This document shows, piece after piece, positions 1 to 7,950 of a DNA stretch of 64,000 nucleotides. Source of the stretch: Glycomyces amatae (GTDB taxonomy: Bacteria > Actinomycetota > Actinomycetes > Mycobacteriales > Micromonosporaceae). The stretch's first letter is position 1. Each line of letters opens with the position of its first letter. The notes beneath the pieces are model-generated. The model was not told where the DNA came from. It worked only from the letters and a program-made list of their open reading frames with translations, and did no database searches. The position numbers and the translations under genes are program-made. The stretch covers positions 62,001 through 126,000 of the forward strand of contig NZ_JAJLQZ010000009.1 in assembly GCF_020991375.1 (NCBI RefSeq), in the 5' to 3' direction.

Positions 1-18
1 ACAGCCCGGCCCCGCACG

Positions 19-43
19 CCCCGCCCCGCCCCGCCCCGCCCCG
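19..43. repeat. Pentanucleotide microsatellite, five CCCCG units
   Basis: Five exact CCCCG units lie in tandem downstream of the glycosyltransferase stop codon. The surrounding 120 bases are nearly pure G+C with no convincing ORF. It is probably a slippage tract without coding function. Confidence 0.8.
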
Positions 44-123
44 CACCCGCCCTCGCCTCGCCGCCGTCCTGACCGCTGCCCCACGCCACCGGCGACTCGC
101 CGCCTCTCCGCCTGAAGCAGGCC

Positions 124-1353
124 CTACCCGGCTCCGCCGACGAGCAGTTCAGCGGCCACGAGCGCGCCGTCCTTCACCGTCATCGCGGCCACCTCCGCCG
201 CCCGCTCCCTGACCGCCGGGTCCAGGGCCTTCGCGAACGCCGCCGTCAGCGATCCCACTGTGGGCACCGGGCCCTCGTGCGCCGCGCCGATGCCCAGCTC
301 GGCCACCCGGCCCGCGAAGTACGGCTGGTCCACGATCTGCGGCACCACCACCTGCGGCACGCCCGCCATGGTCGCCGTCGTCGTCGTGCCCGCCCCGCCG
401 TGGTGCAGCACCGCGGCCGACCGCCGGAACAGCCGCTGCTGGTTCACCTCGCCCACCGTGAAGCAGTCGTCCCCGCCGTCGACCGCGTCCAGCCCGGCCC
501 AGCCGCTGCCCAGGACGATGCGCCGCCCGTGCGCCCGCGCCGCCTCGACGGCCGCCCGCGCGGCCTCCTGCGGGTTCATCAGCGGGATGCTCCCGAACCC
601 GGCGTACACCGGCGCCTCGCCCGCGTCCAGGAACGCCTCCAGGTCCGCCGGGAGCGGCCGCTCGTCCGGCAGGATCCACGCGCCGGTCTGGACCACGTCG
701 CGCTCCTCCGGGTCCCAGGGGCTCAGGACCGGGTCGGTCGCGAGCCACGGCCGGGGCGTGTGGACCTGGTCGCGGACGTTGTCCACCGGCGCCAGGCCGA
801 TCGACTCGCGGTAGGCGTTGACCGCGGGCCCGAACAGGTCGTTCTTGACCAGCACGTCGTGGTCCCACAGCTTCCGGTTGTCCGTCACCCCCTCCGGGAG
901 CGGCCAGCCAGGCATCGGGTGCGGCGGGTGCAGGGACGAGGGCAGCGTGGTCGGCTGGAGGAACGCGGTCACGAACCGGAGGCCCTGGCGCTCGGCCACC
1001 GCCTGCGCGGCGGCGATGCTCGGGAACAGCCCGGTCGCGACGATCGCGTCCGCGCCCTTCGCGGCCTCGGCGAGCGGCCCGGCGGAGGTCGCGATCACCT
1101 CGTCCACGTGCCCGCGCAGGTCCGCGGCCGTGCGCGGGGCCTTCTGCTTCGTCCGCAGCTCCCGCACGAGCGCCCGGACCTCGCCCCCGACGGGCAGGTG
1201 CGGCACGCCGACCCCGTCCAGCAGGTCGGCGAACTCGCGGTCCGGCGGCACGAGCACCACCGCCTCCGCGCCGAGCGACTGCAACTGCACCGCGAGCGCC
1301 GCGAGCGGTTCGACGTCGCCGCGCGATCCGCGGCTCGACAGCAATACGCGCAT
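124..1353 (-). CDS. Glycosyltransferase, GT1 family (macrolide/UGT type)
   Basis: A 409-residue GT-B fold glycosyltransferase of the actinobacterial macrolide and antibiotic type, expected to move a sugar from a nucleotide-sugar onto a small lipophilic acceptor in the cytosol. The N-terminus carries the family-typical SRGDVEPL segment (residues about 8-16). The C-terminal nucleotide-sugar region has HHGGAGTTT at 317-325, followed by GVPQVVVPQ and DQPYFAGRV. Length matches the family (380-430). The ATG at 1353 was chosen over an in-frame ATG at 1485 because homology begins there and a GGGAGA ribosome site precedes it. It stands alone, divergent from the SNF2-like gene, with no biosynthetic partners nearby, so it may detoxify a xenobiotic. 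The acceptor is unknown. Confidence 0.88.
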   Translation of the reverse strand: MRVLLSSRGSRGDVEPLAALAVQLQSLGAEAVVLVPPDREFADLLDGVGVPHLPVGGEVRALVRELRTKQKAPRTAADLRGHVDEVIATSAGPLAEAAKGADAIVATGLFPSIAAAQAVAERQGLRFVTAFLQPTTLPSSLHPPHPMPGWPLPEGVTDNRKLWDHDVLVKNDLFGPAVNAYRESIGLAPVDNVRDQVHTPRPWLATDPVLSPWDPEERDVVQTGAWILPDERPLPADLEAFLDAGEAPVYAGFGSIPLMNPQEAARAAVEAARAHGRRIVLGSGWAGLDAVDGGDDCFTVGEVNQQRLFRRSAAVLHHGGAGTTTTATMAGVPQVVVPQIVDQPYFAGRVAELGIGAAHEGPVPTVGSLTAAFAKALDPAVRERAAEVAAMTVKDGALVAAELLVGGAG

Positions 1354-1688
1354 TACCGGTCTCCCGTCCTCGAAGTTTCTGTCTCGGTCGGCTATTGTGC
1401 ACCAGGTCAGAGGGGGTGTCGGCCACCCGGTGGCACCCCTTTCCCCGCGCCGCGATATAAATGATGAAAGGGGCGAGGGAATCACGCCCCCTTTTTCATG
1501 CCCTCTCCCGGCCGCACGCGCGCCTTTCCGAGCACGCCCGCCCCGCCCTTGCGAGGAAAGTTCGCGAACCCGGTGCGAAGCTCCCCGCGACTGGCACCCT
1601 GAAGGAGGACGGCGACCGCCGGATCCTCCGGCGCCGCCGCCCCGGGCGCAGCGAACCGCCTGCGCCCGCGCCTCGGGGAGGGGTCGCC
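1354..1688. other. Divergent intergenic region between glycosyltransferase and SNF2-like gene
   Basis: This gap must hold promoters for both flanking genes. A nested inverted repeat (GCCACC-C-GGTGGC at 1422-1434, flanked by GGGGTG and CACCCC) is followed by an AT-rich TATAAA at 1456-1461 and a hairpin with a T-tract at 1470-1496. No convincing -35 box pairs with the TATAAA. Long reading frames crossing the gap show no conserved protein. Confidence 0.5.
1470..1496 (+). terminator. Terminator-like or attenuator hairpin with T-tract
   Basis: GGGGCG (1470-1475) pairs with CGCCCC (1485-1490) across a 9-nt loop and is followed within two bases by five T residues, the only classic U-tract hairpin seen in the window. 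It lies upstream of the SNF2-like gene rather than after a gene, so it may be an attenuator, or a terminator for an unseen transcript. On the other strand the arms are also followed by TTT. Confidence 0.4.
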
Positions 1689-3869
1689 ATGGCAGCGCGA
1701 TCAGGACCGGACCACCGCCGGAGGACCGGCGGGCACGCGCGCGCCGTCCTCGACCGGGCGCGCGCCCTCTCCCGCGGCGCCGCGGACCTGCCCGCCGCGA
1801 CCGAGCGGCTCCAGGACTCGATCCGGACCCAAGTCGCCGCCCTCGAACGCCGCCTGGTCCAGGACCGGCTCGCCGAGACGCCCGCCGAGGAGCTGCGCAA
1901 GCTCGCCCCGGACCTGCGCCTCGGCGGCCTCCTGGACGCCGGGTTCGGCACGGTCGCCGAGATCCGCGCCGCCCCCGTCCACCGCCTGCGGGCCCTGCCC
2001 GGCGTCGGCAGGCGGACCGCGCGCGACGCCAAGGACGCCGCGGAGGCCGCCGCCGCGAAGATCGAGGCCGCGACCCGCTTCCGGTTCGACCCCGACCGCG
2101 GAGACGACGACCAGACCAGCCTCCTGGCCGCGCTCACCGCCGAACGCCACGCCCGCACCGCCGCCGAAGCACTCCGCGAACCGCTCGCCGAGCACGCCGA
2201 GCGCCTCGCGGCCCACCTGCCCGCCGCCGAACGCGCCACCAGCCGCACGAGCATGTCCCTCGCCGGCCGCCGCCGCGCCGCCGAGGCCCTGGACGCGCTC
2301 ACCGCGCTCGAAGCGGTCCTCGACGAACCGGGCGTCCGCCGCCTCGAACAGGCCCTCGCCGACGCCCGGCACCGCGCCGACCCGGACGCCTACGACCGCG
2401 ACGACCTCTGGCGCGCCCTCGAAGCCGAACCCGCCTACTACAGCGCCGCGATCGCGAACCTCACCGGCGCCGCCGCCCCGGCCGAGGACCACATCGGCGG
2501 GGACCTGCGCGAGCGCGTCGACACCGTGGAACTCGACCTCGGCCTCCTCACGTGCCGCCTGCGCGAGTACCAGGCCTTCGGCGCCAAGTTCGCCGTCCAC
2601 CAGGGCAAGGCCGTCATCGGCGACGAGACGGGCCTGGGCAAGACCGTCCAGGCGCTGGCCGTCTGCGCCCACCTCGCGGCGGGCGGCGGCCGCCACTTCC
2701 TCGTGGTCTGCCCGGCGAGCGTCGAGGCGAACTGGACGGCCGAGGCCCGGAGGCGCACCTCGCTGGACGTCTACGACCTCCACGGGCCGGACCGCGAGGA
2801 GCAGGGCGCGAAGTGGCTGCGGGAGGGCGGCCTGGCGGTGGCCGCGTTCAACGCCCTGCACCGGCTGGAGTGCCTGGAGCGGGACGGCCTCTACCTGGCG
2901 CTGCTGGTCGTCGACGAGGCCCACCGCGCCGGGAGCCCCGAGCTGCGGCGGGCGCTGGCGGTCCTCGACGTGCGCGAGCACGCGCGCCGGACCCTGTTCC
3001 TCACCGGCGCGCCGCTGGAGCACCGCGTCGACGAGCTCCGCGACCTGGTGTCCTACCTGGAGCCCGGCCTCGCCGGGGAGATCGGCCCGGGCGGGACGGC
3101 CGCCGGGGCGCTCCGGCGCCTCGTCGCCCCGGTCTACCTGCGCCGCGACCAGGAGGACGTGCTCGCCGAGCTGCCCGAGCGGATCGAGGTCCAGGACCGG
3201 GTCCGCCTCTCCGGCCTGGACGAGGAGCGGTACCGCGCCGAGGTGCGCGCGGGGAGCCTCGCGGGGATGCGGCGGGCGGCGTCCGCGCTGCCGGACTCGG
3301 AGAAGCTCGAGCGCCTGGCCGAACTGGTCGAGGCGGCCGAGGCCGAGGGCCGCAAGACCGCCGTGTGCTCCTCCTTCCCCGACGTGCTCGAAGCGGTGCA
3401 GAAGCGGCTGGGGCCCTTGGCGATCGGGACGCTCACGAGCGAGGTCCCGGCGGAGGCCCGCAGGGGCCTCCTCGACGCCTTCGCGCGCGCGGACGAGCCG
3501 GCGGTGCTGCTCGCCCGGCTCGAAGAGGGCGGTGCGGCCCTCGACCTCCGGGCCGCGTCCCTGGTGGTCGTCTGCGAGCCGCAGTGGGACCCGGGCCTCG
3601 AAGGACAGGCGCTCCCTCCGGCGGGCCGGGGCCGCCGGGCGCAGGTGCGGCGGCTACTGGCGCAGGACTGCGTGGACGAGCGCATCGGCGAGCTCCGGGA
3701 GGGCCGGCCCCTGCTGTTCGAGCACTTCGCCCACCGCGGCGAGGCCGGGCAGCTCGGCGAGACGGCCATGAACACGAGGCGCACACGCCCCCTGGCGCTC
3801 GACGACGAGTCCGTTCCGTTGGAGGAGCGGATCGTCACCGCCGAACGCATCCGCCTGGGCCTCGACTGA
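1689..3869 (+). CDS. SNF2-like ATPase with helix-hairpin-helix region; degenerate C-terminal helicase motif
   Basis: A 726-residue superfamily 2 protein. Residues about 95-120 form a helix-hairpin-helix (LPGVGRR) that probably binds DNA. The ATPase core has Walker A GDETGLGKT (311-319, close to the SNF2 consensus DEMGLGKT) and the DEAH box at 409-412. The second RecA lobe keeps the family order, including EPQWDPGLEGQ, but the motif VI region reads LPPAGRGRRAQV where SNF2 enzymes have a DRAHRIGQ-like sequence. ATP hydrolysis or translocation may therefore be altered. The ATG at 1689 follows a strong GGGGAGGGG ribosome site; an earlier in-frame ATG gives a low-complexity arginine-rich extension. 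A role in DNA remodelling or repair is inferred from the fold only. Confidence 0.8.
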   Translation: MAARSGPDHRRRTGGHARAVLDRARALSRGAADLPAATERLQDSIRTQVAALERRLVQDRLAETPAEELRKLAPDLRLGGLLDAGFGTVAEIRAAPVHRLRALPGVGRRTARDAKDAAEAAAAKIEAATRFRFDPDRGDDDQTSLLAALTAERHARTAAEALREPLAEHAERLAAHLPAAERATSRTSMSLAGRRRAAEALDALTALEAVLDEPGVRRLEQALADARHRADPDAYDRDDLWRALEAEPAYYSAAIANLTGAAAPAEDHIGGDLRERVDTVELDLGLLTCRLREYQAFGAKFAVHQGKAVIGDETGLGKTVQALAVCAHLAAGGGRHFLVVCPASVEANWTAEARRRTSLDVYDLHGPDREEQGAKWLREGGLAVAAFNALHRLECLERDGLYLALLVVDEAHRAGSPELRRALAVLDVREHARRTLFLTGAPLEHRVDELRDLVSYLEPGLAGEIGPGGTAAGALRRLVAPVYLRRDQEDVLAELPERIEVQDRVRLSGLDEERYRAEVRAGSLAGMRRAASALPDSEKLERLAELVEAAEAEGRKTAVCSSFPDVLEAVQKRLGPLAIGTLTSEVPAEARRGLLDAFARADEPAVLLARLEEGGAALDLRAASLVVVCEPQWDPGLEGQALPPAGRGRRAQVRRLLAQDCVDERIGELREGRPLLFEHFAHRGEAGQLGETAMNTRRTRPLALDDESVPLEERIVTAERIRLGLD

Positions 3870-3873
3870 CCGG

Positions 3874-3897
3874 GCCCGCGGCCGAACCGGCGCGGGC
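3874..3897. terminator. Bidirectional hairpin between convergent genes
   Basis: GCCCGCG (3874-3880) and CGCGGGC (3891-3897) form a perfect 7-bp stem with a 10-nt loop, directly after the SNF2-like stop and before the stop of the opposing reductase gene. There is no T-tract, as is common in high-GC actinobacteria. Confidence 0.4.
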
Positions 3898-3912
3898 TCC
3901 GGCCGCGCAGGT

Positions 3913-4542
3913 TCAGTTGCGGGTGAACGTCAAGTGCGTGACGCCGCTGGGCGCGGAGACGGCCTCGACCCGGTAGCCCTCCTCCAGGCCTTCGAGCCCG
4001 CCGTCCCACAGGCGCACACCGCGTCCCAGTACGATCGGGACCACCGCGAGGTGCATGTAGTCGACCAGTCCGGCGGCGAGGAACTCGCGGATCATGGTGG
4101 GGCCGCCGCCGAGCCGCACGTCCTTGCCCCCGGCGGCCTCGCGGGCCGCCTCGAGCGCCTCGGCGGGGGAGGCGTCGATGAAGTGGTAGGTCGTGCCGCC
4201 CTCCATCTCGACCGACGGCCGCGCGTGGTGCGTGAGGACGAAGACCGGCGTGTGGAACGGCGGGTTGGGGCCCCACGCGCCCTTCCAGTCCGGGTCCTCG
4301 TGCCATCCGGGGTGCCCGAACTTCCCGGCCCCCATGATCTCGGCGCCGATCCCCGGGTCGTGCCGCTGCACGAAGGCGTCGTCGACCCCGCCGCTGCCGC
4401 CGGCCTCCCACCACTGCGTGGCGAACATCCACTCGTGCAGCCGCTCCCCGGCGTGGCCGAAGTGGAGGTCGCGGTCCTGGCCCTCACCGGTGCCGAACCC
4501 GTCCAGGGAGATCGCGAAGTTGTGGACGCGCGCGAGTGACAT
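3913..4542 (-). CDS. Dihydrofolate reductase family protein (RibD C-terminal-like)
   Basis: A 209-residue cytosolic NADPH-dependent reductase of the RibD_C/DHFR-like family. It begins with the usual strand and loop (FAISLDGFGTG near the N-terminus), has HFIDASPAEALEAAR in the middle, and LGGGPTMIREFLAAGLVDYMHLAVVPIVLGRGVRL at the C-terminus, split here by function: the GGG nucleotide loop, then the LVD-LVLGRG signature. The start at 4542 has AAGGAG eight bases upstream. It diverges from a LysR gene that probably regulates it. The family acts on pterin-, riboflavin- or flavin-like substrates; the substrate here is unknown. Confidence 0.85.
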   Translation of the reverse strand: MSLARVHNFAISLDGFGTGEGQDRDLHFGHAGERLHEWMFATQWWEAGGSGGVDDAFVQRHDPGIGAEIMGAGKFGHPGWHEDPDWKGAWGPNPPFHTPVFVLTHHARPSVEMEGGTTYHFIDASPAEALEAAREAAGGKDVRLGGGPTMIREFLAAGLVDYMHLAVVPIVLGRGVRLWDGGLEGLEEGYRVEAVSAPSGVTHLTFTRN

Positions 4543-4641
4543 GGGGATGCTCCTTCTGCTGCCCGGGCCCATGGGATCGGCCCGGTGGTGCAATGATCGT
4601 GCCCGCGCGGTGTCATGATGTCCAATGCCAAAACTGCGCGC

Positions 4642-4654
4642 TTCTCATAGAGAA
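4642..4654. promoter_or_regulatory. LysR-type T-N11-A inverted repeat
   Basis: TTCTC-ATA-GAGAA is a perfect 5-bp inverted repeat obeying the T-N11-A rule of LysR binding sites. It lies between the divergent reductase gene and the LysR gene, 9 bases before the LysR ATG, where binding would repress its own synthesis. An activation site closer to the reductase promoter was not resolved. Confidence 0.5.
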
Positions 4655-4663
4655 ACTTGATGA

Positions 4664-5545
4664 ATGCTGAACCCCACTCACCTGAGGGTGCTGGAGGCGG
4701 TCGCCCGGCACGGGTCGGTCACCGAGGCGGCCAAGGAGCTGCACTACTCCCAGCCCTCCGTCAGCCACCACCTGCGGCGCCTGGAGGCCGCCACCGGGGC
4801 CAGGCTCGTCCAGCCGGTGGGCCGCGGCATCCGGCTCACCCCCGAAGGCGAGCTGCTGGCGGGGCGGGCCGCGGAGATCCTGGGCCGCATGGAGGCCGCG
4901 TCCGCCGAGCTGGCCGCCCACGTGGGACTCCGCGCCGGACGGGTGCGCCTCGCCGGCTTCCAGACGGTCCTCAGCAGCATCGTGCCGAAGGCCGCCGCCG
5001 AGCTGGCCCGCACGCACCCGGGCGTCGAGCTGAACCTCATGGACGCCCACCCGGTCGAGGGCCTGGCGATGCTGCGCTCCGGGCGGGTGGACATCGCCCT
5101 GATCTTCCGACACGCCGACACGCCCCTGGAGGCGGGGGAGTTCCGCCTCGTCCACCTCCTGGACGACCCCCTCTACCTCGTCAGCGACCGCCCCGGCCAG
5201 CGCCTGGAGGACCACCGCGACTCCGCGTGGGTCGGCGGCTGCGAGCGCTGCCGGACCGCCACGGTCGCGGCGTGCGCACGCGCGGGCTTCTCGCCGCGCA
5301 TCGCCCACTTCTGCGACGACACGGTCATCTCCCAGTCGCTGGTGGCCGCGGGGATGGGCGTGGCCGTGCTCAACGGCCTCGCACTGCAAGTGCACCAGGT
5401 CCCGGGGGTCCACGCCACGCGCCTCGACGAGAGCCCGCGCCGGATCTACGCCGCCACGTACGGGGACCCGCCGGACCCGCCCGCCACGGCCGCGCTGCTC
5501 GAGATCCTGGAGAACGTCGCAGCCCGGCTCGACCGACCCTCATGA
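4664..5545 (+). CDS. LysR family transcriptional regulator
   Basis: A 293-residue regulator of standard length. The winged helix-turn-helix occupies residues 1-60 (VTEAAKELHYSQPSVSHHLRRLE), with the recognition helix around SQPSVSHHL. The rest is the periplasmic-binding-like effector domain, beginning near LRAGRVRLAGF. It diverges from a DHFR-family reductase, the arrangement in which LysR proteins usually control the neighbour and themselves; a T-N11-A repeat sits directly before its start. The effector is unknown. The ribosome site is weak, and the ATG at 4664 is the only start that retains the complete HTH. Confidence 0.9.
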   Translation: MLNPTHLRVLEAVARHGSVTEAAKELHYSQPSVSHHLRRLEAATGARLVQPVGRGIRLTPEGELLAGRAAEILGRMEAASAELAAHVGLRAGRVRLAGFQTVLSSIVPKAAAELARTHPGVELNLMDAHPVEGLAMLRSGRVDIALIFRHADTPLEAGEFRLVHLLDDPLYLVSDRPGQRLEDHRDSAWVGGCERCRTATVAACARAGFSPRIAHFCDDTVISQSLVAAGMGVAVLNGLALQVHQVPGVHATRLDESPRRIYAATYGDPPDPPATAALLEILENVAARLDRPS

Positions 5546-5612
5546 CGCGCGAGTGCCGACCGGCCCCGTCCGCGCCGCCGACATGCATTGAGTGCCGAGC
5601 CGCCCGGTTCCG

Positions 5613-6209
5613 CTACGGGCGCCGAGTGGCCACGATCGTGGACAGGTCGGGGGCCAGGCGCACCTCGGCGGCCAGCAGCGCCGGGTGTTCCAGCCAGCTC
5701 AGCCGGGCGCTGTCAGGCCGGCCGCTGTGCACGGGCGGCCATTCGATCATCGGAGTGAAGTCGTCGATGACGAGGCAGCCCCCCGCGCGGAGCAGCTGCT
5801 CCGGATCGGCGGCGCCACCGCGCTTCCCGTTGCCGCCGCCATCGACCACGAGCAGGTCGAACGGGTCGCAATCGTTGATGCGGGTCCAGTCCCCGTGCAG
5901 TATCTCGACATCGGGGACATCGGCGAACAGCTCGGAGACGCGCGCGGCCCGCTGCGCATCGCGCTCCACGCTGACCACGCGCACACCCGGGCGCCGGCCC
6001 GCGACCAGCCAGGCGAGTCCCACGCCGCAGCCGGTGCCGGTCTCGCCGATGCGGGCGGTCGCACCGGCGGCCAGCGCGTGCAGCAGGCGGCCCTGCTCCA
6101 GGCGGCAGGAGGACGCGAAGCCGAGTTCGTCCGCGAGCGCGACCGCGGCCGTGACGATCTCCGGCAGGCCCTGGGCGCCCGCATAGCTCGCTGTACCCAT
6201 GATGGACAT
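5613..6209 (-). CDS. Class I SAM-dependent methyltransferase (O-methyltransferase-like)
   Basis: A 198-residue Rossmann-fold methyltransferase. Motif I is degenerate but recognisable as IGETGTGCGVG, followed by VVSVERD (the acidic residue that binds the ribose of SAM), then ILHGDW and LLVVDGGG (motif II/III), and CLVIDDFTP. The arrangement resembles the catechol O-methyltransferase-like family. The start at 6209 is preceded by GAAGG; the longer frame to 6272 adds only a basic stretch. It is convergent with the LysR gene, has no obvious partner, and its methyl acceptor cannot be predicted. Confidence 0.75.
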   Translation of the reverse strand: MSIMGTASYAGAQGLPEIVTAAVALADELGFASSCRLEQGRLLHALAAGATARIGETGTGCGVGLAWLVAGRRPGVRVVSVERDAQRAARVSELFADVPDVEILHGDWTRINDCDPFDLLVVDGGGNGKRGGAADPEQLLRAGGCLVIDDFTPMIEWPPVHSGRPDSARLSWLEHPALLAAEVRLAPDLSTIVATRRP

Positions 6210-6348
6210 CGGTACCGCCTTCCCCGGCGCCCTCTGGGTTCGCCGCTGCGGTGAAGGACCAGGTTCGCACATCGGCGCGGCATCCGGTCACGGCCGGACG
6301 GCGCGCCGCGAGGCCCGAGGGAGACGTGGCATGTCTCGTGCCCCGTGG

Positions 6349-7338
6349 TCAGGTGCAGTCGGACGGGGCGCCGGGGGTGCCGGTGAAGAACTCCTCGGCC
6401 CGTTCACCGGAGACGACGTGCCGCTGCCCGTCAATGCAGAACCACGGGGCCAGCATCACCGACTCGTATTCGGCGTAGTCGAGGACCGGTGCGACGGCGA
6501 AGCGCCCGGGCACCTCGGGGGCGATGAGGGAGGTCTGGCGTTCGCCTTCGGCGAGGTATTCGATGGCGAGCGCGAACTCGCAGTATTCCTCGTCGGCGTG
6601 GGCCTGGAAGGTGATGACCTCCTTCTCGCCCCGATCGAGGGTGATGGTGGCCGAGTCCGAGAATGCCGGCAGCGCATCGAGGTCGGGCGGGTCGAAGCTG
6701 TTCGGCTCCCCGGTGGGCAGCTCCTTGATCCGCGCGCCGGGATCGTCGATCTCGATGGCGAGCCCGATCTTCTCGCCGATGCCTTGGGACAGGACCGGAA
6801 AGTACGTGCCGCTCTCGGGCGCCGAGCATTCGATGTCGGTCGCGTAGAGGTCGGTGACGGTCACCGTCTCATCGCGGTTGCCTTCGAGCGCGATCTCCCA
6901 CTGGCCCCAGCCCACGGCCGAGCCGCCTTGCGCAACCGTCCACGCCGCGGTGGGGAGTGCAGGTTGAACAGGGTCCCAGTCGATGCCGTTGAAGTCCGCG
7001 TCGGTGGTCGACCCGGGGATGGCGTAACCGGTGTGGTGATAGTCGGGCGGTGTGAGCATCTCGACGTCGAAGGCGAAGAGGGCCTCGCTGAACGCCTGCT
7101 CGACGACCTTGTTCGCTTGATTCGAGAAGTATTGGACGACGCCGCCGACGATGCCGCCGAAGATACCTCCGGTACCGACCACAGAGACGACGGTGATGAC
7201 GAGCGCCTTCCGGTATCGCGACCACCGCGAGGGCTGCTCCGGAGGCGGCTGTGGCGGTGCGGTTCCCGGCATCGGAAGGTGGTAGGCCAGATGGGCGCCT
7301 GGAACGCGGTTGAAGTCGGGCTGCTGGCGGTCGGTCAT
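6349..7338 (-). CDS. Hypothetical membrane-anchored protein
   Basis: A 329-residue protein with a proline-rich cytoplasmic head (about 45 residues including GTAPPQPPPEQPSRW), one transmembrane helix (about 48-72, rich in valine, glycine and isoleucine) and a long extracellular domain that contains four cysteines in its C-terminal third. The topology is that of a type II anchored surface protein. The start at 7338 has GGAG upstream; the longer frame to 7473 lacks a ribosome site. I do not recognise the extracellular domain. Nothing next to it suggests a pathway. Confidence 0.65.
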   Translation of the reverse strand: MTDRQQPDFNRVPGAHLAYHLPMPGTAPPQPPPEQPSRWSRYRKALVITVVSVVGTGGIFGGIVGGVVQYFSNQANKVVEQAFSEALFAFDVEMLTPPDYHHTGYAIPGSTTDADFNGIDWDPVQPALPTAAWTVAQGGSAVGWGQWEIALEGNRDETVTVTDLYATDIECSAPESGTYFPVLSQGIGEKIGLAIEIDDPGARIKELPTGEPNSFDPPDLDALPAFSDSATITLDRGEKEVITFQAHADEEYCEFALAIEYLAEGERQTSLIAPEVPGRFAVAPVLDYAEYESVMLAPWFCIDGQRHVVSGERAEEFFTGTPGAPSDCT

Positions 7339-7646
7339 AGCGGGGCTCCAGTGGCCGATCGGGAATTGAGTCCAGGGTAGACGATCAGGCTGGAGGCGGC
7401 AGTCCACCGCGGGGTCATGGAACCTGTCCGACCGAAGGATGTCGTCAGGTGGCGCGGCCCCGTCTCCGATCATTTATTCCTTGGCAAGAACATTCTCTGA
7501 TCTACGACCGCGTCCGCTGGAACGGCGGGCATGAGGCCGTCGAGTAGGCGGTCTCAGATTCACCGCGGCGATGAATTCCGGTCGGCCGTCTCGTCTCTGT
7601 TGCAGCGGGCGCTGTCGTGCCCGCGTGAGAGGCGAAGGAGCTTCTG
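7339..7646. other. Intergenic region with decayed coding sequence
   Basis: The part nearest 7339 is upstream sequence for the membrane protein and contains an AT-richer stretch around 7470-7500. From about 7570 the + strand gives short disconnected frames, one reading SLLQRAL, that may be frame-shifted remains of the DHFR-family gene whose 3' end follows. No intact gene is visible. Confidence 0.4.
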
Positions 7647-7898
7647 ATGGCCGACATCGGACCGCAGCGGGCCGAGGGGAAGAACCTCGAGGTCCTCTCC
7701 CCGACGATTGGCTGCCAGCTGCTCGAACGCGGCCTCGTCGACGAGATCGACCTCCACATCGCACCGATCCTGCTCGGCGACGGCATCCGAGTATTCGACG
7801 ACCCGGGCGGGCGGCCGATCAGGCTCCGGCACGCTCAGGGCGACGCACCCGTCGCCGAAGTGGACGTCCGCTGCCACCCCGTCGCGGTGAGACCGTGA
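7647..7898 (+). pseudogene. Remnant of a DHFR-family (RibD_C) reductase, C-terminal third only
   Basis: The 83-residue frame holds only the family's C-terminal signature: LLERGLVDEIDLHIAPILLGDG-type sequence (LVDEIDLHIAPILLGDG) followed by RVFDD. Complete members are 180-220 residues, so the N-terminal two thirds with the NADPH-binding start are missing. A GAAGGAG motif precedes the ATG by chance or as a relic. A stop codon at 7626-7628 blocks upstream extension. It is most likely a truncated gene; expression as a mini-protein cannot be excluded. Confidence 0.6.
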
Positions 7899-7950
7899 AG
7901 TCCATGAACACGACCGGAAGCGGTCGCGAACCCGGTGAAGGAGAAGCGCC

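Noticed and set aside
818-3976. Long + strand frame of 1052 codons covering the glycosyltransferase and SNF2-like genes
   Set aside because: Arg/Pro/Ala-rich composition is the antisense or off-frame shadow of real high-GC genes; conserved motifs lie in the annotated frames.
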